A stretch of DNA of 64,000 nt from Falsiroseomonas frigidaquae. Lineage in GTDB: Bacteria > Pseudomonadota > Alphaproteobacteria > Acetobacterales > Acetobacteraceae. Under the pieces are notes generated by a model. It saw nothing but the letters and a program-made list of their open reading frames with translations, searched no databases and was not told the origin of the DNA. This document shows positions 16,634 through 25,364 of the stretch, one piece after another; position 1 is the stretch's first letter; every line of letters starts with the position of its first letter. The DNA lies in the NCBI RefSeq assembly GCF_012163145.1, contig NZ_JAAVTX010000003.1, positions 1 through 64,000 on the forward strand. The letters run 5' to 3'. The translations under genes and the position numbers were made by a program.

Positions 16634-17304
16634 CCGAGGAACAGGCCATCGGCCGCCGCACGGCGCGCATCCTGCTCGATACCGGCAGCATCCTGCTGCG
16701 GCCGGACCGGCCCTTCATGCTGTCCTCCGGCTGGGCCAGCCCGGCCTATCTCGACATGCCGCGCGCCCTGTCCTTCCCGCTGGCGCGGCGCGCGCTGCTG
16801 GCCGGCGCGGAGGAGCGGATCCTGGCCGAGATCGGCTTCGACGGCTTCGACGCGGTGGCGGCCACCGAACAGGGCGGCATCGCCATCGGCGCCATGCTGG
16901 CGGAGCGCTTTCACCTGCCCTTCGTCACCGTGCGCAGGCGGGCGCAGGGCTTCGGCGCGGATGCGCATATCGAAGGCGCGCTGCGGCCCGGCGCGCGCAC
17001 GCTGCTGGTGTCCGACGTCACCACCGATGGCCGCAGCAAGGCCGGCTACAGCCGCGCGCTGACGCGTGCGGGGGCGGAGGTGACGCAGATCTTCGTGCTG
17101 TTCAAATGGGGCATCTTCGACCGCGTGGTGACCGACATCGCCGATGTCGGCGCGCGGCTCTTCGCGCTGGCGACCTGGGAGGATGTGCTGCCCGAGGCCG
17201 AGGCGCGCGGCGCGCTGCCGCCCGCGGCGCTGGCGGAGCTGCGCCGCTACCTGGCCGACCCCTTCGCCTGGTCTGCCGCGCATGGCGGGCTTCCGGCGCC
17301 GTGA
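16630..17304 (+). CDS. pyrE: Orotate phosphoribosyltransferase-like protein, divergent
   Basis: A 224-residue type I phosphoribosyltransferase resembling the alphaproteobacterial PyrE, which joins orotate and PRPP to give OMP. The N-terminus (PFMLSSGWASPAYLDM), GFGADAHIEGAL and the PRPP loop LLVSDVTTDGRSK (125-137) place it there. Compared with the family as I know it, the Lys-rich catalytic segment RKKPKGFG is RRRAQGFG here (102-109) and the acidic pair before TTDG is S128-D129 rather than E-D. These changes suggest a specialised paralog, or altered kinetics. It is translationally coupled to the M20 hydrolase and converges with the DUF4255 gene. Confidence 0.78.
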   Translation: MTEEQAIGRRTARILLDTGSILLRPDRPFMLSSGWASPAYLDMPRALSFPLARRALLAGAEERILAEIGFDGFDAVAATEQGGIAIGAMLAERFHLPFVTVRRRAQGFGADAHIEGALRPGARTLLVSDVTTDGRSKAGYSRALTRAGAEVTQIFVLFKWGIFDRVVTDIADVGARLFALATWEDVLPEAEARGALPPAALAELRRYLADPFAWSAAHGGLPAP

Positions 17305-17400
17305 AGGCCCTCTCCCCCATCCTTCATGGCGAAAGGGGTGCGTGAGGGGCTGCGCAGGGCGGCGCAGGCGTGGCCGGTCGGCAGGCCCCCTCACCCAACC

Positions 17401-17438
17401 GTTGGACCCATGCGTCCAACCCCCCCCTCCGGGGGAGG
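17401..17438. terminator. Stem-loops between convergent pyrE-like and DUF4255 genes
   Basis: GTTGGAC (17401-17407) pairs with GTCCAAC (17414-17420), and directly after it a C-run/CTCC/GGGGGAGG segment can fold on itself. The position between two convergent genes suits a bidirectional terminator. Confidence 0.45.
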
Positions 17439-17447
17439 TGGCTCTCG

Positions 17448-17915
17448 TCAGGCGGCGATCTCGACGCCCGAAACGGCGATCAGCGCGCCGCAGCGCAGCG
17501 TCTCCCGCAGTGCGGTCCAGGCCACCGCCATCTCCGCCAGCGGCGCCGAGAGCAGGGAGACGGTGAGCCGGGCGCCGGCCGGCGTTTCCAGCACTGGGTT
17601 GGCATGCAGCACGGCCAGCGCAGCGCCGAGCGCGCCCTGCGCCACCAGCTCATCCCCGTTTTCCGCCGTCAGCAGGTAGACCAGCTCCAGCCCCAGCTCC
17701 GGCCGCGCGGCGCGGGTGCCGTGCGGATCGAAGCCGAGCGGCCGGTTGGCCAGGCGCGCATCCGGCCGCAGATGCAGCAGCCGCAGCGAAATCCCCTCCG
17801 CCCCCTCGGCGGCGGAAAGCAGGACCGGCTGCGCCGGTTGCAGCCGGTCCCGCAGCAACGCGACCAGCGCGGCGGAGGCATCGGCGATGGAGGTGGTCCG
17901 GTCCTGGCCTGGCAT
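17448..17915 (-). CDS. DUF4255 (Pvc16 N-terminal-like) protein, orphan
   Basis: A 155-residue protein matching the DUF4255 pattern: an N-terminal IADASAALVALLRDRL, a middle segment with RPELGLELVYLLTA, then LGAALAVLHANPVL and a final LSAPLAEMAVAWTALRETL. In known systems this domain belongs to a structural/cap component of phage-tail-like contractile injection particles (Pvc16/Afp16 type) and always sits among sheath, tube and baseplate genes. None of those occur in the window. The start at 17915 leaves a GGGGAG element upstream. It follows the dipeptide-binding-protein gene on the same strand after a strong stem-loop, and has no obvious functional tie to it. Confidence 0.68.
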   Translation of the reverse strand: MPGQDRTTSIADASAALVALLRDRLQPAQPVLLSAAEGAEGISLRLLHLRPDARLANRPLGFDPHGTRAARPELGLELVYLLTAENGDELVAQGALGAALAVLHANPVLETPAGARLTVSLLSAPLAEMAVAWTALRETLRCGALIAVSGVEIAA

Positions 17916-17947
17916 CACCGCTGGCTCCCCTTGTGATGCCGCATGGT

Positions 17948-17970
17948 GCCGCCGGCCGGGGGCCGGCGGC
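17948..17970 (-). terminator. 10-bp perfect GC stem-loop after dipeptide-binding-protein gene
   Basis: GCCGCCGGCC pairs perfectly with GGCCGGCGGC around a GGG loop, beginning 9 bases beyond the stop of the gene at 17980. It should stop or stabilise the transcript before the DUF4255 gene. There is no T-tract. Confidence 0.55.
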
Positions 17971-17979
17971 AAGATGGGG

Positions 17980-19569
17980 TCAGGGGCGCATGCGGACGTG
18001 GCGCAGTTCCAGATCCTCATTCGCCCGCAGCGGCAGTTCCGCCACCGTGTCGCGCACGGCGAAGATCTGCGGTTCCTGGTGCAGCGGGATCATCGGCAGC
18101 AATTCCTGGAAGCGCGCCCAGTATTGGCCCGAAAGCGCCTGCCGCTTCGCCTGGTCCGTTTCCACCGCGATCTGGCGCAGCAGCTCGGCCATGCGGTCGT
18201 CCTGGAAGCCGCCCCAGTTGAAGGATCCCTCGCCCAGCAATTCGCGGCCGGGATTGGTGATGTCGAAATTCCCGGGCGTCCAGCCCAGCATGTAGAACAT
18301 GTATTCCTTGTTCGCGCCGCGCTGCAGGAAGCGGCCGAAGGGAATGCTCTCCAGCCGCGCCTGGATGCCGACGCGCTGCAACATGCCGATCGCGGCCTGG
18401 CAGATCGCCTCGTCATTCACGTAGCGGTTGTTCGGGCAGCTCAGCGTGATGGCGAAGCCATTCGGGAAGCCGGCTTCCGCCAGCAGCCGGCGCGCGGCAG
18501 CGGCATCGAAGGGCAGGCGCTGGTTCTGCTGCTCCACGAAGCCGCTGATCGCGGTGCCGATCGGCAGGCCGGAGGCGACGGTGGAGTTGCGCAGGATCAC
18601 GCGGGTGATCGTGCCCATGTCGATCGCCTGGTACATGGCGCGGCGCACGCGCACGTCGCGCAGCGGGTTCGGCGTGCCCGGCGCATCGGCGTTCTCGGCG
18701 CGGTTCACGTCGAAGGCGAAGTAGATGGTGCGCGCCGTCGGCCCCTGGATCAGGCGGAGACCCGGCGCCTGCGACACGCGCTGCACATCCTGCAGCGGCA
18801 CATGGTACATCGCGTCCAGCTCGCGCGACAGGATCGCGGCGACGCGCGTCGGCGGGCTCGCCACCGGGCGGAACACGGCGCGGGTGATGCCATGCTGCGC
18901 GCGGTCCCACCAATCCGGGTTCGGCACCAGCACCGTGCGTTCATCGGCCAGCCGCTCCGTCACGCGGAAGGGGCCGGTGCCGTTGGTGTTGAGCTGCGCG
19001 AAGGTGCTGGTGGCACCGGGCTGGCCGGCGCGCGCCACGGCCATGGCGTTGTTCGCCTCGATCCAGGACTTCGAGGTGATGAAGAACAGCGTCAGGTCCT
19101 GCAGCAGGATCGGATTCGGCCCGCGCGTCTCGAACTCCACCGTGTGGTCGTCGACCGCGCGCACCGCGGCGACCGACTGCACGACATAGGCCATGTCGTT
19201 CTGCTTCACGCGTTCCGCCGCATGCACCACATCGGCGGCGGTGAAGGCCTCTCCGCCATGGAACTTCACGCCGCGGCGCAGGTGGAAGCGCCAGACGGTG
19301 GGGGAGACCAGCTCCCACCGCTCGGCCAGCGCCGGGGAGAGCGAGCCATCCGGCTCCCGCCGCACCAGCGGCTCATATACGTTGGACTTCATGGCGTTGG
19401 TGACGCCGTGATTGTTGGCGTGCGGGTCCAGGCCGAGGATGTCGTTCGCGGTCGCCCAGGTGAAGGTGCTGGCCTGCGCCGGCGCCATCGGTGCCCCGGC
19501 CAGCAGCGCGCCCAGCGCCAGCGCGCCCAGCGCGCCGCGCAGCGTCATGCGGGTGTTTCTACGCATCAT
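17980..19569 (-). CDS. ABC transporter substrate-binding protein, dipeptide/oligopeptide (family 5)
   Basis: A 529-residue periplasmic SBP_bac_5 protein. After the signal peptide (to about residue 34, ending PAQAS) come the family marks WATANDILGLDPHANN, VWRFHLRRGVKFHGGEAFTA with the ADVVHA helix, and the late SCPNNRYVNDEAICQAA. It is the last of a leftward group with a CocE-type hydrolase and another family 5 binding protein. No permease or ATPase genes accompany it in the window. The start at 19569 (ATGATG) begins the signal peptide, with AAGG upstream. Confidence 0.9.
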   Translation of the reverse strand: MMRRNTRMTLRGALGALALGALLAGAPMAPAQASTFTWATANDILGLDPHANNHGVTNAMKSNVYEPLVRREPDGSLSPALAERWELVSPTVWRFHLRRGVKFHGGEAFTAADVVHAAERVKQNDMAYVVQSVAAVRAVDDHTVEFETRGPNPILLQDLTLFFITSKSWIEANNAMAVARAGQPGATSTFAQLNTNGTGPFRVTERLADERTVLVPNPDWWDRAQHGITRAVFRPVASPPTRVAAILSRELDAMYHVPLQDVQRVSQAPGLRLIQGPTARTIYFAFDVNRAENADAPGTPNPLRDVRVRRAMYQAIDMGTITRVILRNSTVASGLPIGTAISGFVEQQNQRLPFDAAAARRLLAEAGFPNGFAITLSCPNNRYVNDEAICQAAIGMLQRVGIQARLESIPFGRFLQRGANKEYMFYMLGWTPGNFDITNPGRELLGEGSFNWGGFQDDRMAELLRQIAVETDQAKRQALSGQYWARFQELLPMIPLHQEPQIFAVRDTVAELPLRANEDLELRHVRMRP

Positions 19570-19658
19570 TGTGCCTTTGTTCCCTGTCTTCGCAGGGCGG
19601 CAGGATGCGCAAGGCGCCGGCATTCTGTCCAGCGCATCGCGGCGCTCCCGTGCCGGCA

Positions 19659-21485
19659 TCACCCGGCTTCGGGCGGTGCCAGCGGCAGCAGCAGGTGGGA
19701 GGGCTGGTCGGCGTCCACGAACAGCGTGTTGACCGCCACCCGCATCCGCCGCGCCTGGCCTTCCGGTTCCCCGGTCTGCGGGTTGATGTCGTAGTGGGGG
19801 AACTCGCTGGCGGCGATGTCCAGCCTGATCCGGTGCCCGGCCAGGAAGCGGTTGGCGGTCGGGAAAAGCTCCACCGTGATGGCGGTGGGCACGCCCGGCT
19901 GCATCGGGCGCGGATTGGCAGGGTCGTCGCGGTAGCGGCAGCGCAGGATGCCCTCGCACAGATTCATGACGAAGCCCTGCGGGTAGTCCACGCTGGCGGG
20001 ATGCACATCGATGAGCTTGGCCGTGATGTCCGTATCCGGCGCATCGGTGGCCACCCAGAGCCGCGCGGTGACCGGGCCGATCACCTCCACATCCACCTCC
20101 AGCGGCGGGGTCTGGAACACCAGCACATCGGGGCGGCTGGCCAGCGGCAGGAAGGGCGCGCGGCAGCCGAACAGATCCGGCCTTTCCCGCTGGTCCATCG
20201 GCCCGCCGGCGATGACCGGCTCCATCGATGTGATGGCCCCGCCGATGGTCGGCACCGGGTGGCGCGGATCGGCATCCCAGGTGAGCGGCGCGGCATCGGC
20301 TTCAGGCGGGGCTTCCGCCAGCGTCCCGTCGCCATGGAGGTGGAAGGGCAGGATGCGCGTGCCGGGCAGCGGCCAATCCGCCCCGCTGCGCCAGCGCCCG
20401 CCATGGTCCAGCAGGCCCTTATCCGTGCGCCGGCCGCTGCCGCCGCCCATGACGAAGACGCGGATGGCGGGCTCCGCCTCGACGCCATTCGGTGCGTCCT
20501 TCAGCCAGCGGTCGAAGACCCGCAGGCGGAAGGCGCGCCAGTCGCCGGCCCAGGAATCGATGGTGGCGTCGGGGCCGAACTCCACCTCGCCAAACGCCGT
20601 CTCGCTGCGATTGCCATGCGTCCAGGGGCCGAGGATCAGCGAAGGCGTGCCGCGCCCGGCATCGCGCAGCCCGCAGAAATTCTCCGTCGCGGTGCGCGGA
20701 TAGGGGTCGTACCAGGAGGACATGTGGATGGTCGGCACCGCCGCGTAGCGGTCGTGCCAGCCGCGCGCATAGATGCCGAGGCGCTGCCAGTATTCATCCC
20801 GCGCGCCGTGTTCCCATTGCTCAAACAGGTAGTCCTCGTAATCCGGCGCATGGCGCACGGGCGAATGGCCGCGCTTCCAGGGGAAGCGGTGAAACCATTC
20901 CACCAGATCCTCCGCCGCCAGGGCGGCCGCGCGCACCGGGTCCGCCTTGGTCTCCGGCGCCAGGCGGGCCTGGTTGAAGGCCCAGCTCGCCTGCTTCAGC
21001 TCGAAGGCGCCGCCCCGGCGGATGCCGCCCTGCCAGGCATCGGAGAAGCCGCCGGAATCGAGGATCTGCACGGCCAGGCCCGGCGGGTCCAGGCAGCCCA
21101 GCGCCGCCTGGGTATGGGCGGCATAGCTCAGCCCCATCGTGCCGATGCGGCCATTGCACCAGGATTGCTCGCATATCCAGGCGCAGCAATCGTAGCCGTC
21201 CTCGCCGTCGGACAGGTATTTTTCGAAATTCCCTTCGCTGCCGTAGCGGCCGCGGCAATCCTGGTAGACCACCGCGTAGCCGTGCCGGACGAAGTACGCG
21301 GCAATCGCCTCCCGCGTCTGCGGCCCGGGGTCCGCCGCGGTGCGTTCGGAGCGGGAGGTTTCGCGCTTGCCGTAGGGCGTGCGCTCCAGGATCACCGGCC
21401 AGGGGCCGTCGCCTTCCGGCAGCCAGGCGTCGGTGGACAGGCGCACGCCGTCGCGGCAGGCCACCATCGCCTCGATGCGGCGCAT
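19659..21485 (-). CDS. CocE/NonD family hydrolase
   Basis: A 608-residue alpha/beta hydrolase with C-terminal jelly-roll domain, the X-Pro dipeptidyl peptidase/cocaine esterase class (S15). The oxyanion tyrosine is in RTPYGK (Y38) and the nucleophile is S120 in GTMGLSYAAH. The C-terminal beta domain (LTWDADPRHPVPTIGG onward) is present in full. No signal peptide is seen, so it is cytoplasmic. It starts one base after the stop of an upstream family 5 binding protein and is followed by another, so it probably hydrolyses an imported ester, amide or peptide derivative. Confidence 0.88.
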   Translation of the reverse strand: MRRIEAMVACRDGVRLSTDAWLPEGDGPWPVILERTPYGKRETSRSERTAADPGPQTREAIAAYFVRHGYAVVYQDCRGRYGSEGNFEKYLSDGEDGYDCCAWICEQSWCNGRIGTMGLSYAAHTQAALGCLDPPGLAVQILDSGGFSDAWQGGIRRGGAFELKQASWAFNQARLAPETKADPVRAAALAAEDLVEWFHRFPWKRGHSPVRHAPDYEDYLFEQWEHGARDEYWQRLGIYARGWHDRYAAVPTIHMSSWYDPYPRTATENFCGLRDAGRGTPSLILGPWTHGNRSETAFGEVEFGPDATIDSWAGDWRAFRLRVFDRWLKDAPNGVEAEPAIRVFVMGGGSGRRTDKGLLDHGGRWRSGADWPLPGTRILPFHLHGDGTLAEAPPEADAAPLTWDADPRHPVPTIGGAITSMEPVIAGGPMDQRERPDLFGCRAPFLPLASRPDVLVFQTPPLEVDVEVIGPVTARLWVATDAPDTDITAKLIDVHPASVDYPQGFVMNLCEGILRCRYRDDPANPRPMQPGVPTAITVELFPTANRFLAGHRIRLDIAASEFPHYDINPQTGEPEGQARRMRVAVNTLFVDADQPSHLLLPLAPPEAG

Positions 21486-21486
21486 C

Positions 21487-23043
21487 TCAGCGCACCGGCG
21501 CCAGGTGGTGCGCCAGGGTGCTTTCCTCGACGCCGCCGGCATAGGTGAATTCCGCCCGGTGCGCCCAGACATTGTCCGGGAAATGCAGCGGGATGATGCC
21601 GGTCTCCCGCGCCGCGATCTGCTGCGCCTGGCGCAGCAGCGCATCGCGCCTGGCGCCATCCACCACGCCGCGCGCCTCGCCCATCACCGCATCGAATTCG
21701 GCGCTGGAGAAGCGCCCGCGGTTCAGCCCGCCAAGGCCGCGATCCCGGTCGAAGCTGTGCAGCACCTGCGACATGCCGAGCCAGGCATCGCCCGTGGTAT
21801 GCCCGAAGCCGATCAGAAACGCGGAAAATTCGCGCCGCCCGGCGCGGGTGAAGAAGACGTTGGAGGGCATCACCTCCACCCGCGCATCCAGCCCGATCCG
21901 CGCCCAGAACTGCGCCACCGCCTGCGCCGTCTTGTCATCCTCGACATAGCGGTTGTTGGGCGAGTGCAGCGTGATCCGAAAGCCCTGCGGATAGCCCGCC
22001 TCCGCCAGCAGGCGGCGCGCCGCCGCAACGTCGTAATCCGGCACCGGCAAATCCGGGTCGAAGCCCACCTGCCCCCGCACCGCCAATTGCCCGGTCGGCC
22101 GCGCCGCGCCGGCCAGCACGCGTTCCGCGATGGCGGTGCGGTTGATGCCGATGGACAGCGCCTGGCGCACCCGCATATCCTGCAGCGGGTTGGCCGCCAG
22201 CGCGCTGCCATCCCGCGCGGTGACGAAGGGCGAGGGCACATTCGCCTGGTCCAGCCCGAGATAGATCATGCGCGAGGAGGGGGAGGCGGTGACCCGCACC
22301 TCCGGCCGCGCCCGCAGGCGCGCGATCTCCCCGGGCGGCACCGCCTCGATCAGGTCGGCATCGCCGGCCAGCAGCGCCGCCATGCGGGCTGCGTCATTCG
22401 CCACCGGGCGGATGGTGGCGGTGGCGAAGGCGGGCTTTTCGCCCCAGTAGCCGTCGTGGCGCGCCAGCCGTAGCGCCTGGCCGCGCTGCCATTCGACGAA
22501 GCGCCAGGGGCCGGAGCCCACCGCCGCGCGGCCGCTGTTGAAATCCGCCGTCGTCGCATCCGCCGCCGCGCGGGCGGAGACGATCCAGGCCGTCATCGCA
22601 TTCAGCGGGATGGAGGGGTCGGAGCCACGGGAGCGCAGGCGGATGGTACGCTCATCGACGATCTCGATCGCCGTCACGCTGCCCGCCAGGCGGATGAAGG
22701 GCGCCGGGCTGTTCGGCACGCGCGGCATGCGTTCCAGCGAGAAGCGCACATCCTCCGCCGTCACCGGGGTTCCGTCATGGAAGCGCGCATCCGGGCGGAT
22801 GCGGAATTCCCAGACATCCGGCTCCGGGTTGGAGAATGTGGTCAGCCCCGCGGTTGGCTTCAGGTCGCGGTCGGAGGCGACCAGCGCCTCGAAGATCTGT
22901 CGCGCCACGGCCTGGTTGGCGCCGACCAGTGCGAAATGCGGGTCGATCGAGGAGGTCTCGGTCTGGATCGCGATCCGCGCCTCCTGCGCCATCGCGGGAA
23001 GGCCGAATACCAGGCTGGCGAGGATCAGGGGAAAGCGGCGCAT
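21487..23043 (-). CDS. ABC transporter substrate-binding protein, dipeptide/oligopeptide (family 5), second copy
   Basis: A 518-residue SBP_bac_5 protein with a clear signal peptide (PLILASLVFGLPAMAQ). Landmarks are IQTETSSIDPHFALVGANQA, VWEFRIRPDARFHDGTPVTA with EDVRFSLERM, and HSPNNRYVEDDKTAQAVAQF near the C-terminus. It heads the binding protein-hydrolase-binding protein group and is practically fused to the CocE gene (1-bp gap). As with its partner, the cognate DppBCDF-type membrane components are not nearby. Confidence 0.9.
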   Translation of the reverse strand: MRRFPLILASLVFGLPAMAQEARIAIQTETSSIDPHFALVGANQAVARQIFEALVASDRDLKPTAGLTTFSNPEPDVWEFRIRPDARFHDGTPVTAEDVRFSLERMPRVPNSPAPFIRLAGSVTAIEIVDERTIRLRSRGSDPSIPLNAMTAWIVSARAAADATTADFNSGRAAVGSGPWRFVEWQRGQALRLARHDGYWGEKPAFATATIRPVANDAARMAALLAGDADLIEAVPPGEIARLRARPEVRVTASPSSRMIYLGLDQANVPSPFVTARDGSALAANPLQDMRVRQALSIGINRTAIAERVLAGAARPTGQLAVRGQVGFDPDLPVPDYDVAAARRLLAEAGYPQGFRITLHSPNNRYVEDDKTAQAVAQFWARIGLDARVEVMPSNVFFTRAGRREFSAFLIGFGHTTGDAWLGMSQVLHSFDRDRGLGGLNRGRFSSAEFDAVMGEARGVVDGARRDALLRQAQQIAARETGIIPLHFPDNVWAHRAEFTYAGGVEESTLAHHLAPVR

Positions 23044-23091
23044 GGGCGGGACTCCGCGGGCGTGGAAGCCCGCAGCGTAAGGCGGGTGCCG

Positions 23092-24462
23092 TCAGGCCGC
23101 CAGCGCTCGCCGGGGCGCCAGTGGGGGTGCCAGTGGGGGTGCCAGTGGGGGCCCCAGCCGCGCCTCCCAGGCGCCCCGCGCGCGTTGACCGACGCGGTCA
23201 TGCAGCAGCAGCGTCGCCAGCGCGGATTGGCCGGCCTGCAGGCAGGCCTGGATCAGGATGCGCTCGAACAGGTCGCGCTGCGCGTCGCTGCCGCCGAGCC
23301 GCTGCATCTGCGGGCGCAGCGGCAGCAGCAGCGCCACCGCCTCCGCCGCATCGCCGCGCAGCGCGGCGGCGATGCCCTGGGCTGCGGGCAGGCCGAGCGG
23401 CGCCAGCAGCCGCGCCTGGGTATCGGTCTGCGCCAGGGCGCGCAGCCGCATCGCCGCCAGCTTCGCCTCCAGCTCCGCCACCCGCCCGGCGGCGCCCAGC
23501 GCCAGGACGTGATGCAGGTCGATGAAGGCGAGGCCCGGATCGGCGGCCTGGCGCGCCGCGACATCCGCCAGCGCCGCCCAGCGCGCGGCGCCCACCGGCA
23601 GGCCCTGCGCCTCCAGCCGCCAGAGCAGGGAGGCGGCATTGGCGAAGTCGCGCACCTCCTCGGACGGGGCGGCGGCCACATGGTGGTCGAACAGCGCCAG
23701 CGCCGCCTCCGCCTGGCCGAGATGCAGGTGGAACAGCGCGGCATGCCAGTGGATGTGGCGGCCGAAGGCACCGCCGGCGGCGATGCGCGGGCCGAGCTCC
23801 GCGATCCAGTCCAGCCCCGGCCCGGCACGGCCGGCGCGTTCCAGCACATGCGCCACCGCATGCGCGCCCCACAGGTCATCCGGCGCCGCGGCCACCGCCT
23901 GGCGGCCGATGCGCTCCGCCGCCGCGGCCTCGCCGGTTTCCTCCAGCGCGAAGGCATGGCAGCCGAGGATGTAGCCATGCCCGGGCACGGAGGCATCCCA
24001 GGCCGGCAGCGCGGCCTCCACGGCCAGCCGCATGGCGGGGGCATCGCCCAGCATGAAGCGGATGGCATGCGCCAGCTTCAGCGCCAGGGCATCCAGCGGA
24101 TCGGTCCGCAGCAGGGCTTCCAGCCGGGTGGCCGCCGCCGGCATGTCGCCCTGCACCGCCCAGGCCTCCAGCGCATCGACCAGCGCCGCCTCCCGCACCG
24201 TGCCGCCACGCTGGCGCAACGCCGCGCGCGCCGCGCCGAGATGCGTCAGCGCGGTGTCCTGCAGGCTGCCCCGGGCCTGGATCAGGGCGCCGAAGCCGCC
24301 CAGGCAGCGCGCCGCGACCAGGCCCGGGTCGGCCTGCAGGGCGCGCTGCACATGGCCGCCGGCATCGGCGCGGTGCGCCAGCAGCGCCGCCACCGCCTGA
24401 TCCAGCGCCGCCACCGCGGCCGGCGCATCGGTGGTCATCTCCAGGCCCCGTACATCGCGCAT
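23092..24462 (-). CDS. TTC38-like tetratricopeptide repeat protein
   Basis: A 456-residue all-helical protein resembling tetratricopeptide repeat protein 38 and its bacterial relatives. Recognisable family segments are HGYILGCHAFALEETGEA, DDLWGAHAVAHVLERAGR, and FGRHIHWHAALFHLHLGQ, which form successive TPR-like hairpins. It is cytoplasmic with no signal peptide; the biochemical role of the family is unknown. The extreme C-terminus is a short PPLA repeat made by a 12-bp tandem repeat (about 23114-23157). The start may be 8 codons later at MTTDAP. It lies 48 bases upstream of the family 5 binding protein gene, probably cotranscribed. Confidence 0.8.
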   Translation of the reverse strand: MRDVRGLEMTTDAPAAVAALDQAVAALLAHRADAGGHVQRALQADPGLVAARCLGGFGALIQARGSLQDTALTHLGAARAALRQRGGTVREAALVDALEAWAVQGDMPAAATRLEALLRTDPLDALALKLAHAIRFMLGDAPAMRLAVEAALPAWDASVPGHGYILGCHAFALEETGEAAAAERIGRQAVAAAPDDLWGAHAVAHVLERAGRAGPGLDWIAELGPRIAAGGAFGRHIHWHAALFHLHLGQAEAALALFDHHVAAAPSEEVRDFANAASLLWRLEAQGLPVGAARWAALADVAARQAADPGLAFIDLHHVLALGAAGRVAELEAKLAAMRLRALAQTDTQARLLAPLGLPAAQGIAAALRGDAAEAVALLLPLRPQMQRLGGSDAQRDLFERILIQACLQAGQSALATLLLHDRVGQRARGAWEARLGPPLAPPLAPPLAPRRALAA

Positions 24463-24529
24463 CGCCAGCCCCTCTCGCTTCCACGGGGGCTTCGCGGCGA
24501 AGGGGCGACCGGTTACGCGGCGGGGCGGA

Positions 24530-25303
24530 TCAGCCCTGCGAACGGTCCAGGAAGCGCTGCATCACCTGCTGGCTGGCGCCGTCGCTGAACGCCTCCCGGT
24601 GCAGGCGGCGGGCGGCGGCGAAGGTGTCGTCGAAGCCGGGCTGGGTCACCTCCCGGAATCGCTGCTTGTTCAGGCGGAAGGCGAGCTTCGGCTTGGCGGC
24701 GAGTTCTGCCGCGATGCGCAGCGCGGTGGCGCGCACCTCGCCAGCCGGCACCAGGTGATGCAGCAGGCCGAGGCGATGCGCTTCCTCCGCCTCCATCATG
24801 CGGCCGGTCAGCACCAGCTCGGTGGCGCGCGACAGGCCGAGCATCTCGCGGATGATCCAGAAGCCGGTGGCGCTGACGATGCCGGAATTGATCTCGGGCT
24901 GGCCCATCTTCGACCCGGCATGACCGACGCGGATGTCACACAGCAGCGCGACCTGGAAGGCGGAGCCGGCGGCCAGGCCGTTCAGCGCGCAGACCATCGG
25001 CTTGTCGAAGGCGCGGATGGCGCCGTAGAGCGCGCGCCATTCCTCGATCCAGCCCTCGGCGCGGTCGCCGTCGAAGTTCTTGCCCTCGTTGAGATCCTGG
25101 CCGGCGCAGAAGGCGCGTTCCCCGGCGCCGGTCAGCACCACGGCCTGCACATCCGCATCGGTTGCCGCCTCCGCCAGCAGGGACAGAAGGCGGGCGCGCA
25201 TCGGCGCATCCCAGGCATTCAGGCGCTTCGGGCGGTTCAGGGTGATGATGCGGAGCCCGGCCTCGGTGCTGGCCAGGACGTGGTCTTCGGCGGTCTCGGA
25301 CAT
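24530..25303 (-). CDS. Enoyl-CoA hydratase/isomerase family protein
   Basis: A 257-residue crotonase-fold enzyme that hydrates or isomerises a 2-enoyl-CoA. The first oxyanion segment is AFCAGQDLNEG, the second ALNGLAAGSAFQVALLCDIR, and the acidic region GQPEINSGIVSATGFW follows. The start at 25303 gives a normal N-terminus (MSETAEDHVLASTEAGL). It is divergent from the acyl-CoA ligase gene with 61 bases between the starts, so the two could share a control region and act on the same acid. Confidence 0.9.
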   Translation of the reverse strand: MSETAEDHVLASTEAGLRIITLNRPKRLNAWDAPMRARLLSLLAEAATDADVQAVVLTGAGERAFCAGQDLNEGKNFDGDRAEGWIEEWRALYGAIRAFDKPMVCALNGLAAGSAFQVALLCDIRVGHAGSKMGQPEINSGIVSATGFWIIREMLGLSRATELVLTGRMMEAEEAHRLGLLHHLVPAGEVRATALRIAAELAAKPKLAFRLNKQRFREVTQPGFDDTFAAARRLHREAFSDGASQQVMQRFLDRSQG

Positions 25304-25364
25304 GTTGCTCCTGCCTGGCGGCGGCGTTACCCAACCGGATAGCCGCAAACGGGGTGCGATCAAA

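Noticed and set aside
23114-23157. Short tandem repeat (GGGGTGCCAGTG) as a regulatory element
   Set aside because: It lies inside the 3' end of the TPR gene and encodes the PPLA repeats of its C-terminus.
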